Positions 1 through 9,171 of a stretch of 64,000 nt of DNA are shown here, piece by piece. Made by a program: the position numbers and the translations under genes. Under the pieces are notes generated by a model that was not told where the DNA came from, ran no database searches, and saw only the letters and a list, made by a program, of their open reading frames with translations. The stretch is from Bdellovibrionales bacterium RIFOXYC1_FULL_37_79 (GTDB taxonomy: Bacteria; Bdellovibrionota; Bacteriovoracia; Bacteriovoracales; Bacteriovoracaceae). Position 1 is the first letter of the stretch. Every line of letters starts with the position of its first letter. The stretch is taken from contig MEQB01000064.1 of the NCBI GenBank assembly GCA_001770015.1, positions 62,001 through 126,000 of the forward strand, read 5' to 3'.

Positions 1-1
1 T

Positions 2-1663
2 ATACTCGAGGGAGTGCTGGGGGCAGATTTGATCGGTTTTCATGATTATAGTTATCTTAGGTATTTCGTCAGTTCCGTTAGAGGTGTGCTGGGGATTTAT
101 CCTACCAAAATGCAAATCGAGTTTAACCAGCATCAAACCAAACTGGGGGTTTTTCCTGCCAGTATTAATTATCAGATTTTTAGAGAAATTTCCAAATCAC
201 AAGAGACAGCGCTGCTGATGGATAAATGGAAGCAATCCAGTTTTGAGATTGAAAAAGTTATTTTGGGTGTGGATCGACTGGATTATACTAAGGGTATAGA
301 TTTAAAACTGAAAGCTTATGAGGTGTTTTTGGAAAAATACCCGCAGTGGCGGGGTCGTATTCAGCTCTTGCAACTGGCCACCCCCACCAGAACGGAAGTG
401 CCGGAATATATCAACTTAAAAAATGAAATTGATATGGCAGTTGGAAGAATAAATGGAAAATTCGGAACCGCCAACTATGTTCCTATTAAATATATGTTTA
501 ATTTTGTAACACCCAGTGAGCTGGCTGCCCTTTATGCCCATGCCGACGTTTTATTGGTAACCAGTAAAAGGGATGGGATGAACCTAGTGGCATTGGAATA
601 CATTGTTTCGCAAAACAATGATGATCCGGGAGTTGTCATTTTAAGCGAGTTCACCGGCGCAGTTTCCCATTTATCCGAGGCAATTTCTATCAATCCTTGG
701 AATATCTATGAAACTGCCGATGCCATCTTTCATGCCATTAATATCCCCTTGTCCGAGAAGGCGAGAAAAAATAATATAATGAAAAAATTCCTATTCAATT
801 ATACGGCGACGACATGGGCCCAAAGGTTTATGCAAGAGTTGGAGGCCTATAAAGTAGTAGATCAAAAAATGCGTCATATAAGTAGCGAGGAAAATATTCC
901 ATTAGAAATACAAACAGCTATTAAAAATCACCATAATAATCTTTTACTTTTACTTGATTATGATGGAACCCTTACTCCCATTAGATCAGAGCCATCCAAG
1001 GCACTCTTGACCTTAAGGGCCAGAAGATTAATTCATAAGTTTGCTATAACCCAGAAAGTGGATGTCTGTATTATCAGCGGGCGTGATCGTGATTTTCTAA
1101 AAAGGCAGTTTGAAAATTATAACGTGTATTTGGCGGCCGAGCATGGTGCCCAGTTTTATAACAAGAGTAAGGGCAAATGGATGACTCTGGTCACCGATCA
1201 TAAAAAAAAGTGGTATGCCAGTGCTTTAAAAATTATGCTTGATTTTGCCAATATGGTTCCGTCGAGCTATGTCGAGCGTAAAGATTATGCAATCTGCTGG
1301 CATTATAGAAACAGCCCTGTTGAGTTTGCCAGATACCAGGCCGTGAAGCTTAGAAACGAGCTGGAAGAATTAATGAGAAATTATCCGGTTAATGTGATTT
1401 CCGGAAAAAAAGTGGTGGAAATCAAGGATCATTCTGCCAATAAGGGAGTGTTTTTAAGATGGTTTCTCAATAGATATGATTTTTCTGACAAGGCGATTAT
1501 TGCAATTGGTGATGATGCCACCGATGAGTCACTCTTTAAGGAGTTGAACTCTAATAAAGGTATAACTATCAAGGTTGGAGCAGCAAACTCTGCGGCTACT
1601 TACCGGATGGATGAACACACTGATGTCCTTTGGTTCTTGGAAAAAATAGATCAGATGCTTTAG
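2..1663 (+). CDS. otsA-otsB: Trehalose-6-phosphate synthase/phosphatase fusion (5' truncated)
   Basis: Makes trehalose 6-phosphate from a nucleotide-glucose and glucose 6-phosphate, then removes the phosphate. The reading frame is open from base 2 and runs off the left edge; the GTG at 14 is internal, because the residues before it (ILEG) continue the family's conserved ILEGxLGADLIGFH segment. The first ~290 visible residues are the GT20 synthase, with GVDRLDYTKGI, KRDGMNLVALEY and EFTGA(V)SHL. A HAD-type phosphatase follows, with motif I LLDYDGTLTPI near residue 315 and the late motif GDDATDE near residue 515. Fusion of the two enzymes is known in both bacteria and eukaryotes. The stop is followed by a convergent acetyltransferase gene. 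The function is secure; the missing part is the synthase N-terminus. Confidence 0.93.
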   Translation: MLEGVLGADLIGFHDYSYLRYFVSSVRGVLGIYPTKMQIEFNQHQTKLGVFPASINYQIFREISKSQETALLMDKWKQSSFEIEKVILGVDRLDYTKGIDLKLKAYEVFLEKYPQWRGRIQLLQLATPTRTEVPEYINLKNEIDMAVGRINGKFGTANYVPIKYMFNFVTPSELAALYAHADVLLVTSKRDGMNLVALEYIVSQNNDDPGVVILSEFTGAVSHLSEAISINPWNIYETADAIFHAINIPLSEKARKNNIMKKFLFNYTATTWAQRFMQELEAYKVVDQKMRHISSEENIPLEIQTAIKNHHNNLLLLLDYDGTLTPIRSEPSKALLTLRARRLIHKFAITQKVDVCIISGRDRDFLKRQFENYNVYLAAEHGAQFYNKSKGKWMTLVTDHKKKWYASALKIMLDFANMVPSSYVERKDYAICWHYRNSPVEFARYQAVKLRNELEELMRNYPVNVISGKKVVEIKDHSANKGVFLRWFLNRYDFSDKAIIAIGDDATDESLFKELNSNKGITIKVGAANSAATYRMDEHTDVLWFLEKIDQML

Positions 1664-1682
1664 CTTGATAGAAATTAGAGTT

Positions 1683-2276
1683 CTATTCCCATGAGGGCGT
1701 GTTTAACCATCTGCGCATGTTAAAGCCACTGGGAGTGGATCTGTAAATTTGAAAATTGAATTTTTCATACAACGCAAGTGCTGTTTGGTTATGTTTAAAT
1801 ACAAACAGTCCTACAGCATTAATCTGATTTTCTTTTACAAGAAGGAGCAATTGCTCAATAGTTTGAGATCCGAATCCTTGGTTTTGATAATCTTCATTAA
1901 TCATGAAATCACAGATAAATGCTTCTTTAAAATTATTTTTATCTTTGAGCATGTACCATATCATACCAATTGTCGTATCCGAGGCAGTTAACACAACATC
2001 AAAAAAGTATTGATTTGGACTTGTCAGACCGATGGGTAAGACGTCTTGAAATTGTTCATGTGCTTTTACCTTAGCAGTATGTAAATCCTCATTGTTGGAT
2101 TGGGCTATTTCATTGGCATATCTTTCGATGGCCTTGCCTAAATAAGCATCGAAATGTATAGCGGTCATCTTCGTAAGGTGAATCATGGGAAAATAATACT
2201 TTCGGGTATTTTGATTTACAAGAACAAAAGTGACTGGCACGGCTTTCGCATGATGACTACCTGTATAGCAAAACAA
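1683..2276 (-). CDS. GNAT family N-acetyltransferase
   Basis: Acetyl-CoA-dependent acetyltransferase of unknown substrate. The acetyl-CoA binding segment EDYQNQGFGSQTIEQLL (Q/RxxGxG type) lies around residues 128-145. A typical late GNAT pattern, LFVFKHNQTALALYEKFNF, follows. The first ~30 residues do not look like the family, so translation may start at the ATG at 2186 or 2168; no site has a clear ribosome binding site. The gene is convergent with the trehalose gene and ends 19 bases from its stop. Family assignment is good; substrate unknown. Confidence 0.75.
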   Translation of the reverse strand: MFCYTGSHHAKAVPVTFVLVNQNTRKYYFPMIHLTKMTAIHFDAYLGKAIERYANEIAQSNNEDLHTAKVKAHEQFQDVLPIGLTSPNQYFFDVVLTASDTTIGMIWYMLKDKNNFKEAFICDFMINEDYQNQGFGSQTIEQLLLLVKENQINAVGLFVFKHNQTALALYEKFNFQIYRSTPSGFNMRRWLNTPSWE

Positions 2277-2304
2277 TGATTTTAAACTGGATAGAGCTGG
2301 GAAA

Positions 2305-2332
2305 TTGACCTGATCTTGGCCAGGTGTCTAAA
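2305..2332 (+). promoter_or_regulatory. Candidate promoter for the exported hydrolase-like gene
   Basis: TTGACC (2305-2310), a 16-base spacer and TCTAAA (2327-2332) resemble a sigma-70 promoter. The -10 is inside a small inverted repeat, GTCTAA-aag-TTAGAC (2326-2340), which could be an operator. Moderate to low confidence. Confidence 0.35.
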
Positions 2333-2379
2333 AGTTAGACATGAAAGCAAGCTTTATCTTATTTGTTTAGGAGTTTTAA

Positions 2380-4056
2380 ATGATTAGAATATTAATTATT
2401 ATTCAAGTTTATTGGTTGGCCTTTAATCTTTATGCCCAGGTGGGGGAACCAGATTTCCGCAATATATTTGCCAGTAATGTTGCTAAAAATTATCCTGCAG
2501 CAGATCTTCCCCGTTTAGTTTTAAAAATTCCCAAATTATTGCTTGAGCCTATTGAATCCACCGATAAGGAAAATTTTGTTGAAATTTTTGAATCACGACA
2601 TGGCCAGTATCGTGCGGACGATCTCTATCGATTGTCACAAAAGACCCCGTTTAGAAAAGTAAATGATGAATTAATAAAAAATTCTGTTAAAAATAAGAAA
2701 ATAATTTACTTTTTTATTCCTGGTATTGTTGGCGAGTTGCTTACAGATAAGGCGGTACTGACAGAACTTTTAAATAATAAAAAAACGTCTTTTCATAAAT
2801 CGACTCAGCAGTATTTGGAGCAATATAAAAAGTTAAATGGGAAGGCCTTGCAAGATCCGGTTTTTAAAATGCGATCAAACTCTATGAAGGATGAGGATCT
2901 TGATAAATTGTTAATAGCTTCGAGCATTGACGACCACGATCAAGTGCCCTTGGTCAAGCTGGTGTATCTGTTCCCGGAATTTCTATCCTTAGAAACCTTC
3001 ATTCCATGTGCAAAACGCGCTGAGATAGCTATCCGGCGGATTGAGAAATTTATTAATTTAATAGAGATGAGTGAAAAAACTCAATATGATTTTGTTATCA
3101 TTGGCTATTCTCAAGGTAGTGCGGTTGCCATGGAGATTGCATCTCAATTAAAAAAATATCAATCCCCCTTATTGGAAAAGCTAAAAGCGGTGGTGTCCTA
3201 TTGTGGAACAGTGTGGGGATCGGATCTGGCCGATGTGTTATTTTTAGATCATGAATCCACGTCCACACCTTTGATGGGAAGACAATTCAAGGCATTTAGA
3301 CAACTGATTAATAATTTGGAAACAGAAGTGAAAAACCCACTTGATTTTTTTAGAGGCTATTATAGAAATAAAAAAAATATTTTGGGTTTCATCCATGAAT
3401 ATTTATCAGACACCGAAGAAGGCATAAAAACCGCCAAGGCCAAGGCCAGTGTTGTTTATTTAATGAAGATGGTTATGCGCATGGCCTTGGTTGAATTCAA
3501 GGCGCTGGATTTTGGTCTTTTTCACTATGAGAATATGAAAAAGTTAAAAAAATTTGGAGAGGCGGTGATTGCAGGAGCAAGTGAATTAACTACTGAGTCA
3601 ATGGAAAATTGGCATCGGACTCATATCCTTCCTCATGAAAATATTCACTACTACAATTTGTCGGGAGTTTCTGGAGATATCAATGTTGACAAGGAATATT
3701 TGAAGGATTCTTTGGCCGGCATGGATTTGGAAAGTGTTGATTATGAGATGCTGTTAAACCAGTTTAATATAATTTATAACCAAACAGGGGTGGCCTTAAA
3801 TGATTCTCAGGTAACGATACAAAGAACCCGCTTTTGGCCTGAGCTTTCCGTTTTAGTTAATCCGTCTCAACCTATATATCAGACAACTTTTCTGGGAGCA
3901 CTGGGCACTCATCACTGGGGAGTCACCTTTGACTATTTCAATGCCAGCACTCCGAAAATGATTAACTCATTTAAGCGGCCTGAGCTTATCTTGTCTTTGG
4001 CCCAAGCGATTTCACTTGATTTAGATAAAATCGGTATAGAAATGATTTATAAGTAG
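2380..4056 (+). CDS. Exported alpha/beta-hydrolase-like protein
   Basis: Function unknown; probably a secreted or periplasmic serine hydrolase. The N-terminus (MIRILIIIQVYWLAFNLYAQ) looks like a signal peptide. Around residue 240 the segment FVIIGYSQGSAVAMEIA has the GxSxG nucleophile elbow of alpha/beta hydrolases, between a predicted strand and helix. A late GTHHWG near residue 513 could supply the catalytic histidine. The acid residue cannot be assigned by eye. Start: ATG with TAGGAG eight bases upstream. It precedes another exported protein on the same strand. Lipase or acyl-protein hydrolase is a guess. Confidence 0.55.
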   Translation: MIRILIIIQVYWLAFNLYAQVGEPDFRNIFASNVAKNYPAADLPRLVLKIPKLLLEPIESTDKENFVEIFESRHGQYRADDLYRLSQKTPFRKVNDELIKNSVKNKKIIYFFIPGIVGELLTDKAVLTELLNNKKTSFHKSTQQYLEQYKKLNGKALQDPVFKMRSNSMKDEDLDKLLIASSIDDHDQVPLVKLVYLFPEFLSLETFIPCAKRAEIAIRRIEKFINLIEMSEKTQYDFVIIGYSQGSAVAMEIASQLKKYQSPLLEKLKAVVSYCGTVWGSDLADVLFLDHESTSTPLMGRQFKAFRQLINNLETEVKNPLDFFRGYYRNKKNILGFIHEYLSDTEEGIKTAKAKASVVYLMKMVMRMALVEFKALDFGLFHYENMKKLKKFGEAVIAGASELTTESMENWHRTHILPHENIHYYNLSGVSGDINVDKEYLKDSLAGMDLESVDYEMLLNQFNIIYNQTGVALNDSQVTIQRTRFWPELSVLVNPSQPIYQTTFLGALGTHHWGVTFDYFNASTPKMINSFKRPELILSLAQAISLDLDKIGIEMIYK

Positions 4057-4131
4057 AACTTTTCAAGGTGCGGGCAACGAGCGCTTAAAAATGGTTTTCG
4101 ATGGTGGTTTGTTTCAAGGGAGTCAGAGAAA

Positions 4132-5829
4132 ATGAAAAAAGTGATAATGATTATCGTCTTTATCCTAGGACTTATCTTAGTAAGTTGTGGACCTAAGACC
4201 AATAAAAAGAAGATGTCCAATCATGCAGATCTCCAGCAAGTTAGGGAAAGTTACGCTTGCCAGGGCGATATATTGGCAAGCATGGACGTTGGAATACAGC
4301 TCATAGATACCGATGATCGTTATGATGACAACAATGCACACATTAATAAAATAATAAAAAATGGGAAGAGATTGCAAGAAGACAATTATGTCATTGAAAC
4401 CGATGATAAAAATACTATAAAAGGCTTGATCCTAAAATCTTCTAAGTTAAAAGATAGTGATAAAGTTCAAATAGAATATGAGTTAGCTTATGAGGATAAT
4501 AAATTAACTTTGTCCATCAATGCGGGACTATATAGCAAGGAAGTTCCTGTATATGAAATAACCCAGATTTTTAATGTGGATGGAGGTTGCAATTTATCTT
4601 TCAAAGAGCAGCAGGTTAATATATTTGACAGTACCGGCAGCAGACCTAAAGTTATTTTTTATAATTATCTTCAAAGAACTAAAGAATTAGAAACAAATGA
4701 GAAAGAAATTGCAAGGATACCACAATATTTGGACTTGGATTATTTTGAAGCTTTAAAGCTAATGACGAGTCAAAATCACCAAACTTATGCGATGTTTTAC
4801 AGCTTTGATTCTCCGCTTGATACAATGACTATAAGTAAAACCCAGCAAGAAAACCAGACTTTGCATGATCAAATGGTCGGCAGCAAGGGGGCTTTTGTTA
4901 TAGATGTTTTGAAATTTGACCTTGGTGATAATGTTTTTTTTGAAGCAATTTTAAAACAATCAACTCTCTCTAAATACAAGGTGGTAATCGCTAATTTCAC
5001 TAATAAACTGATTTACAACTTGTATGTCACTCCTAGCATATGGCGAAATTCGAAGATTGTCGTTTTTTCTAAGGAAAAAAAGCCGGAAGTGGTGGGTTTT
5101 AAAAAAAGTGATTTCGAGTCTAGCGTCCAGTTTAAAGTGACTTCCGAGCAGATGATTGACCCAGCTAATGCTGACCAATATTTTAGTAATGTTTTGTCAG
5201 CAAAAAAGACTAATGAGGGAAAGCAGGAATTAATTCTTCAAACGAGGGATGCCTTGGATTTATCTAATATCGCCCGTATGACTGATTTAATATTGAAGGA
5301 AGACCGCCGTTATTTAAAGGAAACCAGGTATTATAAATTAAATGATCCAGACGTGTTGAAAATAGTTGCGGAAATAAAAAATGAGTCACCTCGAGACAGA
5401 CTGGAGGCAATGGGGATGGTTTTGAAAAAAGTGAATGAACTTATGGTTTATGATCATGAAATGATAGATAATTCAGAAAACCGTGCCTTAAACACAAATG
5501 ATATCATCAAGCGAAAATCTGGGGTATGTCATCATTTTGCCAATTTGGCAACTACCATTGCCCGCGCTTTATCAATTCCAACTAAAACGGTCTATGGCTT
5601 CGCCATTGATGAATCTTCCATTGGTTGGCATGCTTGGGTTGAAGCTAAATTAAGTAATGAGCGCTGGACCCCTATGGAGCCGCAAAGTGAACTGATTGGC
5701 AGACTAGACGGAACTATTTATATTTCCTTGGGTGATTATCGTCTGTATGAGGAAAATACAAGCTCTGATTTAAGTGAAAACATCAATAATAAACTTTTTT
5801 ATCAGACATTAAAAGTTGAAAAAATATAA
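4132..5829 (+). CDS. Lipoprotein with C-terminal transglutaminase-like domain
   Basis: Probable lipid-anchored envelope protein. The N-terminus has a short lysine-led signal sequence ending in the lipobox LVSC (Cys at residue 19). Residues ~60-400 match no family I recognise. The last ~130 residues have the transglutaminase-like core: Cys in SGVCHHFANLATTIARAL, then His in GWHAWVEA. The usual third residue, an Asp in WxPVDP, is replaced by Glu in WTPMEP. Such domains act as cysteine peptidases or amide-bond enzymes, or are inactive. It follows the hydrolase-like gene by 75 bases and may share its transcript. Confidence 0.7.
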   Translation: MKKVIMIIVFILGLILVSCGPKTNKKKMSNHADLQQVRESYACQGDILASMDVGIQLIDTDDRYDDNNAHINKIIKNGKRLQEDNYVIETDDKNTIKGLILKSSKLKDSDKVQIEYELAYEDNKLTLSINAGLYSKEVPVYEITQIFNVDGGCNLSFKEQQVNIFDSTGSRPKVIFYNYLQRTKELETNEKEIARIPQYLDLDYFEALKLMTSQNHQTYAMFYSFDSPLDTMTISKTQQENQTLHDQMVGSKGAFVIDVLKFDLGDNVFFEAILKQSTLSKYKVVIANFTNKLIYNLYVTPSIWRNSKIVVFSKEKKPEVVGFKKSDFESSVQFKVTSEQMIDPANADQYFSNVLSAKKTNEGKQELILQTRDALDLSNIARMTDLILKEDRRYLKETRYYKLNDPDVLKIVAEIKNESPRDRLEAMGMVLKKVNELMVYDHEMIDNSENRALNTNDIIKRKSGVCHHFANLATTIARALSIPTKTVYGFAIDESSIGWHAWVEAKLSNERWTPMEPQSELIGRLDGTIYISLGDYRLYEENTSSDLSENINNKLFYQTLKVEKI

Positions 5830-5863
5830 AACGATTTTTATATCAATGTGAGGAGGAGCCAAT

Positions 5864-5947
5864 ATGTTTGTTGTAAGAAAGATTGATATCACTGGAACCA
5901 ACAAAAAAGGTTACCTCTTATGCTTTTTTTTCGGGAAGTGTATTTAA
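5864..5947 (+). CDS. Possible 27-residue peptide with a strong ribosome binding site
   Basis: A near-perfect ribosome binding site (AGGAGGAG, 5851-5858) is followed five bases later by ATG and a 27-codon frame starting MFVVRKIDITG and ending in TAA at 5947. Nothing about the peptide is recognised. It could be a real small protein, a leader peptide for the HAD gene 29 bases or more downstream, or the 5' stump of a degraded gene. The coding evidence is the start site alone. Confidence 0.25.
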   Translation: MFVVRKIDITGTNKKGYLLCFFFGKCI

Positions 5948-5976
5948 GAACTCTACTAAATGAGTAGACGATTTGA

Positions 5977-6675
5977 ATGAATTTAGGGTACTGCATGGAA
6001 ATGATGATGAATACGACAATTATCTGGGATTTTAACGGAACCTTGCTAGATGATACCCTGTTTTGTGTAGATTCCATGAATAAAGTTTTAAATAAAAGGG
6101 GACTTCCCTCGATCACGCTGCAAAAGTATCGAGAAATTTTTGGCTTCCCAGTTAAAGGGTACTATGAAAAGGCAGGATTTGATTTAAATCTTTTTTCTTT
6201 TCACGAATTGTCGGGTGAATTTATTAAACTTTATTACGAAGGCGTTTATACTAAAACCAAGCTTCATGAAAGTGCTCGCGAGGTACTATCTTATTTTCAT
6301 GCCCAAGGCATCAAGCAAGTTATTCTGTCGGCGATGGAACATGAGGGGCTGGTGGCCTTAACCAAATTTTTTAATATTTATGATTATTTTGAAAGTGTGT
6401 GGGGAATTGATGATCATCATGCCAGTGGAAAAATTCAAATTGCAAAAAATCATATGGATGAGATAAAGTCGCAAAATCTTTTTTATATTGGTGATACTGA
6501 TCACGATGAGGAGGTAGCCAGATTCCTGCACGCTCGCTTGATTTTTCATTGTAACGGCAGCCAATCCATAGACAGGTTAGCTGTTTTTAATGATGCAATT
6601 TTAGCAGATAACCTTAAGCAGGTGCAAGATATTATTGGCAAAGTAAGTAATGGGCCAGTTCCTCAAAAGAATTAA
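5977..6675 (+). CDS. HAD superfamily phosphatase, phosphoglycolate phosphatase-like
   Basis: Soluble HAD hydrolase. Motif I is WDFNGTLLDDT (nucleophile Asp in DFNGT, the common DxDGT with Asn), motif II is VILSA near residue 112, and motif IV is FYIGDTDHDEEVA near residue 169. The size fits the Gph/PpaX group, but the substrate cannot be read. Methionines at residues 8 to 11 are alternative starts; the true start is unclear. The 3' end overlaps the end of the opposite-strand HAD gene by 44 bases. Confidence 0.75.
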   Translation: MNLGYCMEMMMNTTIIWDFNGTLLDDTLFCVDSMNKVLNKRGLPSITLQKYREIFGFPVKGYYEKAGFDLNLFSFHELSGEFIKLYYEGVYTKTKLHESAREVLSYFHAQGIKQVILSAMEHEGLVALTKFFNIYDYFESVWGIDDHHASGKIQIAKNHMDEIKSQNLFYIGDTDHDEEVARFLHARLIFHCNGSQSIDRLAVFNDAILADNLKQVQDIIGKVSNGPVPQKN

Positions 6676-7258
6676 AGGCCATTTCTGATTCAATTTTTTG
6701 ATGACCGTATCTGGCATGAATAAAATCAATGCCCGCTTCGCTTGAGGCGTTTTTATCAATCATGGTGTCGCCAATATAGACCGGGTTTTGCAAGTTATTT
6801 CTTTTGATTATATCCTTAATATTATCAGCCTTGGATCTTTTTAATCGTCCATGACAGTCCCAATCAGCAAATAAATTTTTGAAATTACTTTTTTCAAAAA
6901 AAACATTCATATACCATTCCTGGCAATTGCTGACGAGATAGAGCTTATACTTATTGGCAAGCCTGGGCATAAGCTCTTTGACTTTGTTATAAAAAACTCC
7001 CCCCTCGCTTTTCACCGCTTCGGTTTCGTGATGGTTTAAATTTTTAAGCAGGGAAGGGAGTGGTTCGTTGATATGAGCAAGTAGTTTCTTTACACATTCT
7101 TCAAATATGCAACCGGCTACCGATTCGATATCCTCTTTTTTTACGGTGGCGTGGTAGCCCTTTTTCGTTAGGTAAACATTCCATCCATTGGAACTGGCCT
7201 TTGAAGCATTCCAAAGTGTGCCATCAATATCAAATATTATGGAGTCGTATTTTTGCAT
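6632..7258 (-). CDS. HAD superfamily hydrolase
   Basis: Second HAD phosphatase, facing the first. Motif I is FDIDGTLWNA close to the N-terminus, motif II is YLVSNCQ, and motif IV is VYIGDTMIDKNAS near residue 175 from the chosen start. I place the start at the ATG at 7258, which puts MQKYDSIIFDIDGT at the N-terminus as usual; an upstream ATG at 7306 would overlap the preceding gene. It lies 19 bases downstream of the small exported protein gene and may be cotranscribed with it. Substrate unknown. Confidence 0.75.
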   Translation of the reverse strand: MQKYDSIIFDIDGTLWNASKASSNGWNVYLTKKGYHATVKKEDIESVAGCIFEECVKKLLAHINEPLPSLLKNLNHHETEAVKSEGGVFYNKVKELMPRLANKYKLYLVSNCQEWYMNVFFEKSNFKNLFADWDCHGRLKRSKADNIKDIIKRNNLQNPVYIGDTMIDKNASSEAGIDFIHARYGHQKIESEMAFNSFEELAHYLLCQ

Positions 7259-7277
7259 AAATTTACTAATCTTGAGA

Positions 7278-7622
7278 TTAGTAAAAAGTACAAATCCCGT
7301 GTCCAAGCTCAGTGGCGAGCCTTATTCGTTCTTCCAAGTTTGTTGTATGGACTTGATAGTAGCATATGTTTCCATCACAGAGTTCTTCTGGGGCCCTGGT
7401 GGAAGACCAAAACCATTTGTCGAGGTCTTGCAAATCTCCAACCACAATGACTTTTACCAGTAGTTCCTTGTTGGGAATACTCCACTCATCACCGTCTTCC
7501 AGACAATATTCCAAGGTTTGGGCATAGGTCATTTCAGATGATTTTTCTTTTAATTTGAATTCGCTGGAAAAGGTATTCAATGATACAAAAATGCAAATAA
7601 TAAATAGAATATTCAGTTTCAT
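7278..7622 (-). CDS. Small exported protein with DUF1566 (Lcl)-like segment
   Basis: About 114 residues. The N-terminus (MKLNILFIICIFVSLNTFSS) is a signal peptide. The rest resembles the DUF1566/Lcl domain: a Cys-containing helix (TLEYCLEDGDEWSIPNKELL, matching the usual WRLPTxxEL) followed by WFWSSTR. The domain appears in exported and adhesin-like proteins of unknown role. The start at 7622 is preceded by AAGGGAG, which is better than the upstream ATG at 7676. It is short for the domain, so it may be a minimal version. Confidence 0.6.
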   Translation of the reverse strand: MKLNILFIICIFVSLNTFSSEFKLKEKSSEMTYAQTLEYCLEDGDEWSIPNKELLVKVIVVGDLQDLDKWFWSSTRAPEELCDGNICYYQVHTTNLEERIRLATELGHGICTFY

Positions 7623-7694
7623 AAAAACTCCCTTGTTTTTTATAATTTTTTCACAGATTGATCCGTTCGACAACAAACTCTTGATAAAATTATG

Positions 7695-8306
7695 TTAAGT
7701 AATGAGTATTTTTAATATGGCATCAACTTGCAAAAAGGTGTCTCTTGGTTGTTTGGAATTATCGATTACGAAATCGGCCAGTTTTCTTTTTTCCTCTATG
7801 GACATTTGGGCGTTAAGAAGAAGAGAGGCATCTTGCGCAGAGATACTATCCCGCTTGATGAGTCTTTGTCGTTGAATGTCTGGATTAATATAGACACAAA
7901 TAGTTATATCCACCAGTTTATCAAGCTTTTTTTCAAACAGGAGGGGGACATCATAAAAAATACGATCAGTTTTTGAAAAAGCCTTGAAAAATTCAATTTG
8001 TAATTTGGGGTAGAGATGATTTTCAATTTGATTTTGCACCGCTAGGTTGCTAAAAAAAAGTTTTCTCAATTGTCTGAAGTCAATTTGACCATTATGTATG
8101 ACCTGAGGGTAACTGGCTTCGATAAAATCCAGCGTTTCAGTTTGTTTATAGATTTTTTTGATGAGTTCATCAGCACAGATGACCAGATGCCCTTTTTCTT
8201 TCAGGTAATTGGAGACCGTCGTTTTGCCAGTGGCAACTCCTCCGGTTAAGCCAATTACCGGGACATCCAGTTGGTAGATTCTGTTTTCCTTGCTGAGTTT
8301 ATTCAT
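7695..8306 (-). CDS. coaE: Dephospho-CoA kinase
   Basis: Last step of coenzyme A synthesis: phosphorylates the 3'-hydroxyl of dephospho-CoA with ATP. The P-loop IGLTGGVATGKTTVSNYL is at residues 17-34, followed by the family's ADxL segment (ICADELIKKIY), DVPLLFE near residue 122 and a late RLIKRD. At 203 residues it is of normal length. It overlaps the 3' end of mazG by eight bases, so the two are translationally linked on the - strand. Confidence 0.93.
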   Translation of the reverse strand: MNKLSKENRIYQLDVPVIGLTGGVATGKTTVSNYLKEKGHLVICADELIKKIYKQTETLDFIEASYPQVIHNGQIDFRQLRKLFFSNLAVQNQIENHLYPKLQIEFFKAFSKTDRIFYDVPLLFEKKLDKLVDITICVYINPDIQRQRLIKRDSISAQDASLLLNAQMSIEEKRKLADFVIDNSKQPRDTFLQVDAILKILIT

Positions 8307-9117
8307 TTTGAGTTAAATCCTTTTCTATTTCCTTCACTTTGTTCCAATAGATGTCCATTTCCTTTTGGCTTAGATCAGTCAGTTCAATACCATCTTTTTT
8401 TATTATGGCTTCCATCTGGTGAAAACGCCGGATGAATTTCCGGTTGGCAGCTCTGAGCGCATCTTCAGGATGAATTTTAAGATGCCGGGCCAGTTGGGCA
8501 ACCGAAAATAAAAAATCCCCCATTTCTTCCTCAACTTTGTCCTTATTAGGATTTGGGGCATCTAACTCGGCTTGTAATTCCATCCATTCGGATTCAACCA
8601 CTTCTTTGACCTGTTGCCAGTTGTCCCAATCAAATTTGATCATATGGGTTTTTTCACCAATCCGGTTGGCGGCAAAAAGTGCCGGGAAGGATAAAAAACT
8701 TTTGTCAATAAAAGTTTTTTCACTCTCCGGTTTATCTTTCTTTTCATTTTTTTTAATAATATCCCAATTGGTTTTAACCTGGTCGGGAGAGAGTGTCTTG
8801 TCTTCAACGTGGAAAACGTGGGGATGGCGCCGGATTAATTTTTCCGATAAATTACAGGCCACCTCTTCAATACTAAAGCTGCCTCTTTGTCTTGCAATAA
8901 CGCTGTGGAGGATGACTTGCAAGAGCACATCCCCAAGTTCGTCTTTCATTTTAAATTCATCGTCCGATTCCACGGCGTCCAAATATTCATAGGATTCCTC
9001 AATAAGATATTTTAAAAGACTACGATGATCTTGTTTCAGGTCCCACGGACAGCCCTCTTGGGGGTCTCTTAATTTTTCAATGACCCCGATTAGTTTTTCC
9101 AGTTCACGATATTTCAC
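8299..9117 (-). CDS. mazG: Nucleoside triphosphate pyrophosphohydrolase MazG
   Basis: Hydrolyses NTPs to NMP and PPi, cleaning the pool of abnormal nucleotides. Two MazG domains are present: the first with CPWDLKQDHRSLLKYLIEESYE and DELGDVLLQVILHS (metal-binding EExxE and ExxD), the second with the related KVEEEMGDFLFSVAQLAR. The 272-residue length is normal. It is divergent from ybeY across a 54-base gap that must hold both promoters. Confidence 0.93.
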   Translation of the reverse strand: MKYRELEKLIGVIEKLRDPQEGCPWDLKQDHRSLLKYLIEESYEYLDAVESDDEFKMKDELGDVLLQVILHSVIARQRGSFSIEEVACNLSEKLIRRHPHVFHVEDKTLSPDQVKTNWDIIKKNEKKDKPESEKTFIDKSFLSFPALFAANRIGEKTHMIKFDWDNWQQVKEVVESEWMELQAELDAPNPNKDKVEEEMGDFLFSVAQLARHLKIHPEDALRAANRKFIRRFHQMEAIIKKDGIELTDLSQKEMDIYWNKVKEIEKDLTQNE

Positions 9118-9171
9118 ATTTTCTCCGGTTTTAATTGTCTAACTCAAAGATGTTTTATAAAACTATAGGCT

